NCBI GenBank assembly: GCA_026706345.1
Contig: JAPOYX010000268.1
Location: 1-64,000, forward strand
Length of the DNA: 64,000 bases
From: Gemmatimonadota bacterium
Lineage (GTDB): Bacteria; JAAXHH01
Direction: 5' to 3'
In this document: piece after piece, positions 25,595-34,841 of the stretch
How positions within the stretch are numbered: the stretch's first letter is position 1
Layout of the letters: each line of letters begins with the position of its first letter
Made by a program: the position numbers and the translations under genes
The notes under the pieces: model-generated
Told to the model about the DNA's origin: nothing
Databases searched by the model: none
The model's input: only the letters and a program-made list of their open reading frames with translations

Positions 25595-26884
25595 ATGAAC
25601 CGTTCCCGATCCAGTACCCTCTTCGACCAGGCCCTGCGATCCATGCCCGGCGGGGTGAACAGCCCGGTGCGCAATTTCGGACGGGTCGGAGGCCGTCCCG
25701 TCTTCATGGACCGGGGCGCGGGTTCGAAAGTCTACGACGTGGACGGCAACGAGTACATCGACTACCTGGGTTCCTGGGGCCCGCTGATCCTGGGCCACGG
25801 AAACCCCGCCGTGGTCGAAGCCCTGAAGAAGGCCTGTGAACGGGGCACGAGTTTCGGCACGCCCACCGAAGCCGAGATCAGGCTGGCGGAACTGGTCAAG
25901 ACCGCCTTTCCATCCATCGAACTGATTCGCATGGTCAACTCCGGCACGGAAGCGGCCATGAGCGCCCTGCGCGCGGCCCGCGGATACACGGGACGCGACC
26001 TGGCGGTCAAGTTCGAGGCGGGATACCACGGCCACGGAGACAGCTTTCTCATCCAGGCCGGATCGGGCGCCGCGACGTTCGGCATCCCCGACAGCCCCGG
26101 CGTGCCCGCGGACCTGGCGAAGATGACCATCAACCTGCCGTACAACGACAGCGGGGCCGTCCGGCGCACCCTGTCGGAGCGGGGCGAAGACATCGCCTGC
26201 GTGATCGTGGAGCCCGTCGCCGGCAACATGGGCATGATCCCGCCCGCCGAAGGCTTTCTCGAAACCATCCGCGAAGAGACGGAGAAGCGGGGGATCATCC
26301 TGATTTTCGACGAGATCATCACGGGATTCAGGATCGCCTTCGGCGGCGCGCAGGAACGATTCGGCATCTCGGCCGACATGACCTGCCTGGGCAAGATCAT
26401 CGGTGGAGGGCTTCCCGTCGGCGCCTATGGCGGGCGCAGGGAAATCATGGAAACCGTGGCGCCCGTCGGCGCGGTTTACCAGGCCGGCACGCTTTCGGGC
26501 AACCCGCTGGCCATGACCGCGGGGTATGAAACGGTGCGCCAGCTTCAGGAGCCCGGGGTCTACGAACGGCTCGAAAACCTGGCTTCCCGGCTTGGCGACG
26601 GCCTCCGCGCCGCGGCGGCAGAGGCGCGCGTCTCCGCGTACCTGACGCGGGTAGGGTCCATGATGTGTACCTTCTTCACCGACCAACCTGTCGCCGATTT
26701 CGATTCCGCTTCCACTTCCGACGCGGATACATACGGGCGGTACTTCTGGAACATGCTGGACCGGGGCGTCTACCTGGCGCCTTCGCGCCTTGAAACGGGC
26801 TTGGTGTCTCTGGCCCACACCGAAGACGACATCGACCGGACCCTCGAAGCAGCCCGGGAGAGCATGAGTATTTTAAAAATATAG
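25595..26884 (+). CDS. hemL: Glutamate-1-semialdehyde 2,1-aminomutase
   Basis: 429 residues from ATG 25595 (MNRSRSSTLFDQALRSMPGG); AACAAGG lies just upstream. SMPGGVNSPVR is the family N-terminus. PLP-binding blocks are VNSGTEAAMSALRAAR, IFDEIITGFR and Lys267 in CLGKIIGGGLP. It converts glutamate-1-semialdehyde, made by HemA, to 5-aminolevulinate for HemB. It is the final gene of the operon. Confidence 0.96.
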   Translation: MNRSRSSTLFDQALRSMPGGVNSPVRNFGRVGGRPVFMDRGAGSKVYDVDGNEYIDYLGSWGPLILGHGNPAVVEALKKACERGTSFGTPTEAEIRLAELVKTAFPSIELIRMVNSGTEAAMSALRAARGYTGRDLAVKFEAGYHGHGDSFLIQAGSGAATFGIPDSPGVPADLAKMTINLPYNDSGAVRRTLSERGEDIACVIVEPVAGNMGMIPPAEGFLETIREETEKRGIILIFDEIITGFRIAFGGAQERFGISADMTCLGKIIGGGLPVGAYGGRREIMETVAPVGAVYQAGTLSGNPLAMTAGYETVRQLQEPGVYERLENLASRLGDGLRAAAAEARVSAYLTRVGSMMCTFFTDQPVADFDSASTSDADTYGRYFWNMLDRGVYLAPSRLETGLVSLAHTEDDIDRTLEAARESMSILKI

Positions 26885-26967
26885 ACTATGCATATCCAGT
26901 GCATTAAGATCACTTGCGGAAGATGAACACAAACCGCTTTTCAGTCCTTATCCGAGAGGAGTCCAAC

Positions 26968-28506
26968 GTGATTCGCCCATATAGCCGCGCGTTCGCCATG
27001 ATCACGGCTTCCGTGTACTTCATGATCCTGGCAGGGTGCGGCGGCGGGGACAGCAGCCCGACGAGCCCCACGCCGTCCACACCGACGCCGCCACCGGCTC
27101 CACCGCCGGCGCCCGTGGCGACAGGCATCACCGTTACGCCTTCTTCGCACACCCTGGCGACGATCGGCGCGACGGTGCAACTGACGGCAACGGTGAGGGA
27201 CCAGAACAACAACCCGATGTCCGGTCAGACCGTGACCTGGACGAGCGCAAACACGGCCGTGGCGACGGTCAGCGGCAATGGCCTGGTGACGGCGGTGAGC
27301 AACGGAACGTCCCAGATTACGGCGCATTCCGGCAACGCGTCGGGAACGGCGTCGATCACGGTGGCCGAGCCGGTGCCGACCCGGATTACGGTCGCGCCTT
27401 CGTCCCATACGCTGGAGGCGATTGGGTCGACCGTTCAACTAACGGCAACGGTACGGGATCAGCGGAACAACATCATGTCGGGCCAGTCCGTTACCTGGTC
27501 GAGTGGGGACGAAGCCGTGGCGACCGTGAGCGGGGCGGGCCTGGTGACGGCGGTCGGCAACGGCATGGTTGAGATTACGGCCAAGTCCGGCAGTCTGTCC
27601 GCCAGCGCGTCAATTACCGTTACGACCCCCGTGGCGACGAGCATCACAATCGAGCCCGCGTCACATACACTCGAAGCGATCGGCGCGACGGTACAGTTGA
27701 TGGCTACCGTGCGGGATCAGAGCAACAACGTGATGACGGACGTGGCCGTGACGTGGTCGAGCAGTGACGAGACCGTTGCGACCGTAGACGACCAGGGACT
27801 GGTAACGGCCGTGGGCAACGGCATGGCGGAGATCACGGCCCAGGCCGGTGATGCCATGGGGACCGCAGCGATCATCGTTTCCCAGGTTCCGGCGAACATC
27901 AGCATCGAGGTTGACGCCGAAGCCACCACGTTGACCGAGATCGGCCAGACCCTGCAACTCATGGTTTCTGTCAGCGACGCGAATGATGAGGCCATTGCGG
28001 AGCCAGTCGTCTCGTGGATGAGCAGTGATGAAACCGTGGTTACCGTGGACGAGGATGGATTGGTAGAAGCGGTGGGCGACGGGACGGCTGAAATCACGGC
28101 CGCATCTGGCGACGTGTCCGATATGGTGAGCATAACGGTGATGGTGCCGGACCCGGAGATAGTATATGTCCCGTGGACCGGTGTGGGGGTCGCTCCCGGC
28201 CAGTTGATTTTCACGTTGCCAGGAACAAGCATTGGACTTCCGATAACTGGCTGTGCCAGTACATTATTGGGTGGCGAGTTGAAAGACCGTCCGGCTTTAG
28301 GTTTCACCATCACTGTCCATTACTCCATCTGGCAGCGAAGAACCGATTTGGACAGTCCATGGGTAGACATCGAGGAAACGCGGAAGACCTTTGATGCTTG
28401 CCCTTACAATCCCACAAAACCCGGCGAATATAGACTGGTTGGTGATATTACTATCGACGATGAACGAAGTTTCCGCGCCAGCGAAAACACGTTCGTGGTT
28501 CCCTGA
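26968..28506 (+). CDS. Lipoprotein with four Ig-like (Big_2) repeats
   Basis: I place the start at GTG 26968 because AGAGGAG stands 7 bases before it and a lipoprotein signal follows directly (lipobox LAGC, Cys24). An upstream Met at 26914 or 26923 is possible but less likely. After a Pro/Thr-rich linker, four repeats of about 86 residues follow, each with the pattern SHTL-AIGATVQLTATVRDQ, then VTWSS-ETVATV, GLVTAVGNG and EITA. This is the Big_2 fold. The last 120 residues are unique and have visibly lower GC. It is probably a cell-surface adhesion or stalk protein. A terminator follows. Confidence 0.85.
   Translation: MIRPYSRAFAMITASVYFMILAGCGGGDSSPTSPTPSTPTPPPAPPPAPVATGITVTPSSHTLATIGATVQLTATVRDQNNNPMSGQTVTWTSANTAVATVSGNGLVTAVSNGTSQITAHSGNASGTASITVAEPVPTRITVAPSSHTLEAIGSTVQLTATVRDQRNNIMSGQSVTWSSGDEAVATVSGAGLVTAVGNGMVEITAKSGSLSASASITVTTPVATSITIEPASHTLEAIGATVQLMATVRDQSNNVMTDVAVTWSSSDETVATVDDQGLVTAVGNGMAEITAQAGDAMGTAAIIVSQVPANISIEVDAEATTLTEIGQTLQLMVSVSDANDEAIAEPVVSWMSSDETVVTVDEDGLVEAVGDGTAEITAASGDVSDMVSITVMVPDPEIVYVPWTGVGVAPGQLIFTLPGTSIGLPITGCASTLLGGELKDRPALGFTITVHYSIWQRRTDLDSPWVDIEETRKTFDACPYNPTKPGEYRLVGDITIDDERSFRASENTFVVP
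27118..28146. repeat. Four tandem Big_2-coding units
   Basis: Four in-frame units of about 258 bases, starting near 27118, 27376, 27634 and 27892. They share blocks such as CAACTGACGGCAACGGT and CTGGTGACGGCGGT. Units 1-3 are close to each other at DNA level and the fourth is more diverged. Confidence 0.7.
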
Positions 28507-28564
28507 TCGCCGGGAACGTGTAACATAAGTTCTGAATCGTAACAGTTTCCAACATGCAACCTTC

Positions 28565-28601
28565 AAGGGGATCGGCGGGTCGAAACCGTAGATCCCCTTT
28601 T
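28565..28601 (+). terminator. Rho-independent terminator after the Ig-like gene
   Basis: AAGGGGATC (28565-28573) pairs with GATCCCCTT (28591-28599) and is followed by TT. The 17-base loop contains an inner GGT/ACC pairing closed by CGAA. It lies 59 bases after the stop. Confidence 0.7.
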
Positions 28602-28674
28602 AAGCCTCGAGGATCGTGTTGCCTCAGTGAGGTCTGCTGTCATGTAGTCGTACGTCGCGGGGGGCATAACGGCC

Positions 28675-31044
28675 ATGCTGAAAAACCACCTCGTCATCGT
28701 GCTGCGGCACCTGTTCGCCAACAAGGGCTACTTCTTCATCAACACGATGGGGTTGTCCATCGGCATCGCGAGTTGCCTCCTCATCTTCCTGTTCGTCCGG
28801 CATGAATGGTCGTACGATGCCTTTCACGAGAAGTCCGATCGGTTGTACCGGGTTGTCGCCGCGGGATTTGGCGCCGCCGATAACCCGTACACCACCGCGG
28901 CAACGCCCCTTCCGCTCGCCTCCGCACTGAAACAGCAGTATCCCGACGTGGTCCGGACCGTTCGCGTTCTGGATAGAGAACTGGAAATACGTATCGGTGA
29001 AGATCAGTACCGGAAGGAGGAAGCGCTGTTCTGCGACGCGTCCTTCCTCGAGATGTTCTCCTTTCCGATGATCGAAGGCGATCGATCCACGGCGCTGAAC
29101 GACGTGAATTCCGCGGTGATCAGCCGGTTCGCCGCGGAGAAGTACTTTGGCGGGGACAGCCCGTTGGGAAGACAACTCCTCGCCGGAGGCGCGCTGTTAA
29201 CCGTGGCCGGCGTCATGGAGAACGCTCCGGCCAATTCCAGTATCCAATTCGACCTGGTCATTCCCTTCGACAAAGCACCTGAAATAGATCCCCAGGTTGC
29301 TAACTCTATCGGGAAGTGGAATTATTCGTCCACATCCACCTTCGTCGAACTATCGGACCCGGAACAGACCGGATCGCTTCAAGAGCAACTGCCGGATTTC
29401 GTGAAGACACACTACCCCGCGTACATGTTGCCGCAACTGATCCTCCAGCCCATCACCGAGATGTACCTGGACCAGGAAGTGCGTTTCGGCCTAGGACCCA
29501 CCAGCGATCCCAACCTGTCCTATATCCTGATCTGCACGGCGCTGCTCGTGCTCTTCATCGCCTGCGTAAACTTCATGAACCTGGCCGTCTGCCGCTCGTC
29601 TTCGCGGGCCAAGGAGGTAGGCCTGCGGAAGGTCTTCGGTGCGAAACAGGCCCAGGTCATGGGGCAGTACATGGGCGAGACCGCGGTCCAGTGCGGCTTC
29701 GCCCTGGTCCTGGGCGTCTTGTTGGCCCACCTGTTCCTGCCCATGTTCAACATGCTGGCGGGGAGAACGCTGGTCCTCGATTATCTCTCCAGCGGCTCCA
29801 CGATCGTGGCGCTGCTGGTCCTGACCGGCCTGGTCGCCCTGGTGTCCGGCAGCTATCCTTCCCTGGTGCTCTCCCGTTTCAATCCCGTTGCCATCTTCAG
29901 GAAACAGGTCCAGATCGGCGGCCCCAACCTCTTCGTCCGGGGCCTCATGGTCGTGCAGTTCGGGTTGTCCGCCTTGCTCGTCGTTTCCATCCTCGTCATG
30001 ACCCGGCAACTGGACTTCGTCCGGACCGGCGACACGGGATTCAACCCCGAAAACGTCGTCGTCATCGAACCCGGACCCGGTTCAGCCTATTACGAGGTCT
30101 TTCGCAACAGGATCGCCTCGTACGAAGAGGTCCTCCAGGTGGCCGGCGCATCCAACACCTTCGGTGCGGGAAGGGGCCTTGGGCAATCGGCGTATTCCAA
30201 CGATGACGGCCAACTCGAGGCTTACATGTTCACCGTGGACTACGACTACGTGAACACCCTCCAGCTGCGCCTGGCCACCGGACGCGATTTCTCCTCAGAG
30301 TTCGGAGGCGACGAAACCGGGTCGTGCATCATCAACGAGGCGGCGGCACGGGAGATGGAGTGGGAAGATCCCGTGGGCCGCAAACTGCCCCATGGCTATA
30401 CGGTGATCGGCGTGGTCAGGGACTACAACTTCCAGTCCAAGCACCAGGAAATCGAACCGGCGATTCTCTCTCTCGCATCGGAATCCATGGGTGAGATCAC
30501 GAACCAGTTCAATTACATCCTGATCCGGATTGACGGCAGGAACGTGCCCGCCACGCTATCGTTGCTCGGGGACGCGTGGAGAGAAACCGTGCCCGAAGTA
30601 CCCTTCGAATTCGCCTTCCTGGAGGACGATATCGCCAGGTACTACCAGGATGAGCACAACCTGGCGCGCATCTTCAGCTATTCAGCGGCCTTCGCCCTGC
30701 TGATCGCCTGCCTCGGTGTCTACGGACTCGTGTCGCTGGATGCCGCGCGCCGGACGCGAGAGGTCGGCATACGCAAGGTGATGGGCGCCGCGGCAGGCGA
30801 TATCGTCACCCTGCTTTCAAGGCAGTTCGTCGTCCTCGTGGTGATCGGCAACGTCCTGGCCTGGCCGGCGGCCTGGTGGCTCATGAACGCGTGGCTGGCG
30901 GACTTCGCCTTCCGCACCGAAATCGATGCCGTCCCCTTCGTCCTGGCGGGACTGGTCGTAATGGCGACCGCTCTGCTTACCGTCAGCGTACATGCCTTCC
31001 GAAGCGCCATGCTCAATCCCGCGGACGCCCTGCGGCGCGAGTAG
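28675..31044 (+). CDS. FtsX/MacB-type ABC transporter permease
   Basis: 789 residues of the large FtsX-domain permease type with two FtsX modules. It has an N-terminal helix (FFINTMGLSIGIASCLLIFLF), a periplasmic MacB-like core domain, a first FtsX block with three helices (about 285-405, including VGLRKVFGAKQAQVM), a second periplasmic domain, and a final FtsX block (about 665-785, including VGIRKVMGAAAGDIV). These permeases work with a MacB/LolD-type ATPase in lipoprotein, peptide or drug handling. No ATPase gene is next to it, so the partner must be elsewhere. It is followed by the GWxTD gene 116 bases later. Confidence 0.9.
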   Translation: MLKNHLVIVLRHLFANKGYFFINTMGLSIGIASCLLIFLFVRHEWSYDAFHEKSDRLYRVVAAGFGAADNPYTTAATPLPLASALKQQYPDVVRTVRVLDRELEIRIGEDQYRKEEALFCDASFLEMFSFPMIEGDRSTALNDVNSAVISRFAAEKYFGGDSPLGRQLLAGGALLTVAGVMENAPANSSIQFDLVIPFDKAPEIDPQVANSIGKWNYSSTSTFVELSDPEQTGSLQEQLPDFVKTHYPAYMLPQLILQPITEMYLDQEVRFGLGPTSDPNLSYILICTALLVLFIACVNFMNLAVCRSSSRAKEVGLRKVFGAKQAQVMGQYMGETAVQCGFALVLGVLLAHLFLPMFNMLAGRTLVLDYLSSGSTIVALLVLTGLVALVSGSYPSLVLSRFNPVAIFRKQVQIGGPNLFVRGLMVVQFGLSALLVVSILVMTRQLDFVRTGDTGFNPENVVVIEPGPGSAYYEVFRNRIASYEEVLQVAGASNTFGAGRGLGQSAYSNDDGQLEAYMFTVDYDYVNTLQLRLATGRDFSSEFGGDETGSCIINEAAAREMEWEDPVGRKLPHGYTVIGVVRDYNFQSKHQEIEPAILSLASESMGEITNQFNYILIRIDGRNVPATLSLLGDAWRETVPEVPFEFAFLEDDIARYYQDEHNLARIFSYSAAFALLIACLGVYGLVSLDAARRTREVGIRKVMGAAAGDIVTLLSRQFVVLVVIGNVLAWPAAWWLMNAWLADFAFRTEIDAVPFVLAGLVVMATALLTVSVHAFRSAMLNPADALRRE

Positions 31045-31160
31045 GCGGAAGCCGATTGACTGTTGCCGGGACTGCAAGTAGTTTAACGACATTCACGGTT
31101 TTATCGAACACATGACATGTACCATCGCAAAAAGGCCCACCCCCAAAGGGTTGATTGATC

Positions 31161-33581
31161 ATGATCGCATACCGCGTCCTCCTGGTGGCGATCCTGTTGA
31201 TCATTCCCCTGCGGGGTCCGCTCCCGGCACAATCCCCTGATACTGGCGAAATCTCCCAGGCAAGTCCGCGGACAGCCTTGGAAGCTGGGACGGCGCTTTT
31301 CCGTCAGGAGGCGTTCGAAGAAGCGCTGCCGTATTTCCAACAGGCCGTTCAGGCTGATGGGAGTTCGGCGCCCGCTCACTACTGGCTCGGCATGGCTCAG
31401 TATGAGTTGGGCGGCTACCGGGAGGCGTTGAGTTCGTTCAGGAGAGCGGCGCGCCAGGACAAGAGTTGGGCGGCGGGCCATATCGGCATGGGAAACACCT
31501 ACCTCAAGCTGAAAAACAGAAAGCTGGATGCCCGCAACGCCCTGCGAACCGCGGTCCGCCTGGAACCGGACAACCCGGATGCGCAGTACTACCTGGGCAT
31601 GTCCTTCATGAATGATAAAAAGGTGGATGCCATCGTGGGCAGCGACCGGGATGGCAGGACGTATTTCCTCGAGGCCGTGGCGCTGAATCCATCCCATCCG
31701 GACGCCTTCTATCAACTGGGCCGATGCTATGACAGTTTTCCAGAGCCGGAATACGGGAATGCGATGCATGCCTATTTCAACCAGTACAGGGTAAACCCTG
31801 AACACCGCCGGGCCTTCGAGCGATTTGCCAATGTATGTCTTCGTACCGAAGCGTTCGAAAAAGGCGCTGAACTTCTGGATCAGTTGGTCGAAGAAGCGGG
31901 AGACGCCGCAACAGACGAGGTCCGAAACCTGCAGTTCCAGTTCAGCCTGCTCTCTGATTCGACGGAACGGCAGTTCGATCGATTGCAGGAAGCCCTCGAG
32001 ACCTATATATCGGGTCTTGATCCGGATGAGCAGGCGGTGTACCGGGACCTGAGCCATGTCGCGCCTCCCGATGAACTGGATGCCTGGATGGATGCGGAAG
32101 GACCGGAACGCGATGCGCTGTGGCAGGCCTTCTGGAACGCCCGGGATTCAAATCCGGCCACCGTCGAAAACGAACGCCTCGTAGAGCATTACCGTCGTGT
32201 AATATATGCCCTGTACCATTTTTCACAGGGACAGCACCCCTACGACCGCCGCGGCGAGATATACGTCCGTTACGGTGAACCGGAAAACCGCCGCGGCGAC
32301 GTCTATATCGCAGATCGGAATGCCTATCAGGGGGCTACGTTTTCCGATGATGCGGCAGTGGATGCGGTCCGCGAGCAGAACGCCCGGTACGGTTATCAAT
32401 TGCGTGTCGACAGCGGCTACTTGACGATAGTTCCGCCCGAAGAGATTACCGAGGAAGAAATTAACGAGGTTGGCGGATTGCTGGCCGACGGGATCGTCGC
32501 ATCAAGATCGGACCTGGGAAGACAGGGGGAGAGAAAGTTGATGGGGCATGGATACGCCACCGAAAGCTGGGTATACGCCCGGTATGGCCTGGAACTGTTC
32601 TTCGTCGACCAGTTCGGCGGGGGGAGGTTCGATTACCCCTGGGGAAATCTCCTGACCAACCAGCAGGAAGCGGTTCGGCAGGAACGGTTCAGCCCCCGGC
32701 GGCTCGCCGAGGAACTGATCGCGAAAGCTCCCGAGGAATACCTTCACGACTTCGGCGGGGACCGGCTGGAGTACGCTTTCGACGCGGTAAGCTTCAGGTC
32801 GGATGACGGATACACGGAATTGGACCTGTCCTTCAGCATACCCGTCTGGCAGTTCGGTGACGTGTCAGACGGTAGAGGGACCAGGACCAGGCTCGAACAC
32901 CAGGTCACCCTGCGCGATTCGGTCATGAGCCCGCAGCTCACGCACGAGTTCGATTTCGGTCCCTTCCACCGGCCGAAGCGAAAGATGGCTGAAAGCCATG
33001 TTAAAGTTCCTGTATATACCTTGCCCGCGAGTGTCGTAGCGCCGCCGGGAAGTTTCACGATGGCGGTCCAGGTGCGGGACGAGACGTCGCGGCGGATCGG
33101 GGTGTATCGCAAGCCGGTCACGCTGTCCGATTACAGCGGCGAGGAGCTGCTCATCAGCGATCTCAAGCTGGCCACCCTGATCGCGCCATCAGGGGTACAG
33201 GGTCCCTTTGTACGCAAGGGATTGAACATCACGCCCAACCCCGGACGGCTCTACATTAGGGGGAATCCCGTTTACGTTTACTACGAATTGTACAATCTGG
33301 CATTGGATCAGGATGGCAAGACCGCGTACGAGATCCTCTACGAAATCAGCCCCCTGGACGGCAATGGGCCGCGGGGCTGGTCGGCCCGCAGGCAAAGAGA
33401 CATGCAGACGGTGATGATGGCTTTCTCGGGAGAAGGATACGCGACCGAGGACCGTGAGTACACGTCGTTGGATACCCGGGACCTGCCGGCGGGCGAATAC
33501 GTGCTTACCGTCACGTTGACCGACCTGAATGCGGGAAGCACCGTATCCAAACCGGTCAACTTCCTGGTCATGGAACGGTAG
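31161..33581 (+). CDS. Secreted TPR protein with GWxTD-type domain
   Basis: About 806 residues from ATG 31161 (a TTG two codons upstream is possible). It has a signal peptide ending LPAQS. At least four TPR-like units lie at about 35-215 (EEALPYFQQAVQADGSSAPAHYWLGMAQYELGGYREAL). A GWxTD-type domain follows at about 290-520, recognised by FWNARDSNPATVENERLVEHYRRVIYA and GEIYVRYGEPENRR. The last 250 residues are beta-rich. GWxTD proteins are frequent in FCB and Acidobacteria genomes; their function is unknown. It ends 31 bases from a convergent aminopeptidase gene. Confidence 0.8.
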   Translation: MIAYRVLLVAILLIIPLRGPLPAQSPDTGEISQASPRTALEAGTALFRQEAFEEALPYFQQAVQADGSSAPAHYWLGMAQYELGGYREALSSFRRAARQDKSWAAGHIGMGNTYLKLKNRKLDARNALRTAVRLEPDNPDAQYYLGMSFMNDKKVDAIVGSDRDGRTYFLEAVALNPSHPDAFYQLGRCYDSFPEPEYGNAMHAYFNQYRVNPEHRRAFERFANVCLRTEAFEKGAELLDQLVEEAGDAATDEVRNLQFQFSLLSDSTERQFDRLQEALETYISGLDPDEQAVYRDLSHVAPPDELDAWMDAEGPERDALWQAFWNARDSNPATVENERLVEHYRRVIYALYHFSQGQHPYDRRGEIYVRYGEPENRRGDVYIADRNAYQGATFSDDAAVDAVREQNARYGYQLRVDSGYLTIVPPEEITEEEINEVGGLLADGIVASRSDLGRQGERKLMGHGYATESWVYARYGLELFFVDQFGGGRFDYPWGNLLTNQQEAVRQERFSPRRLAEELIAKAPEEYLHDFGGDRLEYAFDAVSFRSDDGYTELDLSFSIPVWQFGDVSDGRGTRTRLEHQVTLRDSVMSPQLTHEFDFGPFHRPKRKMAESHVKVPVYTLPASVVAPPGSFTMAVQVRDETSRRIGVYRKPVTLSDYSGEELLISDLKLATLIAPSGVQGPFVRKGLNITPNPGRLYIRGNPVYVYYELYNLALDQDGKTAYEILYEISPLDGNGPRGWSARRQRDMQTVMMAFSGEGYATEDREYTSLDTRDLPAGEYVLTVTLTDLNAGSTVSKPVNFLVMER

Positions 33582-33611
33582 TCGTCGAAAGGTCTTCCGC
33601 GGCACGCTCCG

Positions 33612-34727
33612 TCACTTCAGCCGTTCCGGGTTCAGGTCCTCCAGTTCCGGCACGACGAACCTCCCGTCCCTCCGGATCACTTCCCCGTCGAACTCGATGG
33701 TCCCGCCGCCGAATTCCGGCGTCTGGATCATGACCATGTCCCAGTGGACGGCGGACCGGTTGCCGTTGTCGGCCTCCTCGTAGGCCTGCCCGGGCGTGAA
33801 GTGGTAGGACCCGGCGATCTTCTCGTCGAAGAGGATGTCCAGCATGGGCGCGGTGATGTGGGGGTTGAAACCGATGGCGAATTCGCCGATGTAGCGCGCC
33901 CCCTCGTCGGTGTCGAAGATCTCGTTGAGCTTCTCGGTCCGGTTGCCCGTGGCCCCGGTGATCCTGCCCTCCTCGAACCTCAACTCCACGTCCGTGAACG
34001 TCACGCCGTGATAGAGCGTGGGCGTGTTGAACGTAATGACGCCGTTGACCGAATCTCGCACCGGCGCGGTAAAGCACTCGCCGTCGGGGATGTTGCGGTC
34101 GCCCGAGCATCCCACGGTGGGGATGTCCCGGATGCTGAAAGCCAGGTCAGTACCCGGACCCGTGAGCCGGACCCGGTCGGTGCGGTCCATGAGGTCCTTC
34201 AGCGGTGCGATGGCACGCTCCATCTTCCCGTAATCGAGGGTGCACACGTCGAAGAAGAAGTCCTCGAAGGCCTCGGTGCTCATGCCCGCCTGCTGCGCCA
34301 TGGACGGGGTCGGCCACCGCAGCACCACCCACCGGGTCTTCGGCACCCGGATATCGAAGTGCACGGGCTTCATCCAGCGTTGCTCGTAGAGCCGCATGGC
34401 CTCGCCCGGCACGTCCGACATTTCCATCACGTTCCGGCTGCCGCGCAGGGCCATGTAGGCCTGCACCCGCTCCATGCGATGGGATTCATAGGCCCCGGCG
34501 GCTTCCATTGCGTCCTCGTCCCCGGCGTGAATCAGTTCCCGCATGACGCGCTGGTGCTTGATGGAGACCAGCGGCACGCCGCCCGCCTCCCGGATCGCCC
34601 GGATGAGCGAAACGACCATTTCATCGGGCACGTCGAAGGCCTCGATGAGCACCCGGTCCCCCGGCTGGATCTTCGTCGAATGACCGGTGAGCACATTCGC
34701 CAGGTCGCCGTATCGTGGGTCGCGCAT
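33612..34727 (-). CDS. M29-type aminopeptidase
   Basis: 371 residues if started at ATG 34725-34727 (MRDPRYGDLANVL); a GTG 19 codons upstream is the alternative. Family blocks: GCSGDRNIPDGECFTAPV, IGEFAIGFNP (Glu ligand), a His in SYHFTPGQAYE and a C-terminal HWDMVMIQ. M29 enzymes are cytoplasmic two-metal aminopeptidases of broad specificity. Residues in GEF, H and HWD fit the metal ligands. It faces the GWxTD gene's stop. Confidence 0.85.
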   Translation of the reverse strand: MRDPRYGDLANVLTGHSTKIQPGDRVLIEAFDVPDEMVVSLIRAIREAGGVPLVSIKHQRVMRELIHAGDEDAMEAAGAYESHRMERVQAYMALRGSRNVMEMSDVPGEAMRLYEQRWMKPVHFDIRVPKTRWVVLRWPTPSMAQQAGMSTEAFEDFFFDVCTLDYGKMERAIAPLKDLMDRTDRVRLTGPGTDLAFSIRDIPTVGCSGDRNIPDGECFTAPVRDSVNGVITFNTPTLYHGVTFTDVELRFEEGRITGATGNRTEKLNEIFDTDEGARYIGEFAIGFNPHITAPMLDILFDEKIAGSYHFTPGQAYEEADNGNRSAVHWDMVMIQTPEFGGGTIEFDGEVIRRDGRFVVPELEDLNPERLK

Positions 34728-34841
34728 GGGTTTCTGATCTCCGTGGGTTGAGTTCGGTCGTTTTACATGGGCAATGTCGGGCACGCGAGTAGCGGTCCAT
34801 CGTTCTCGGTCGGGATCGTCGTCGCCCGCGCCATCGCTACT

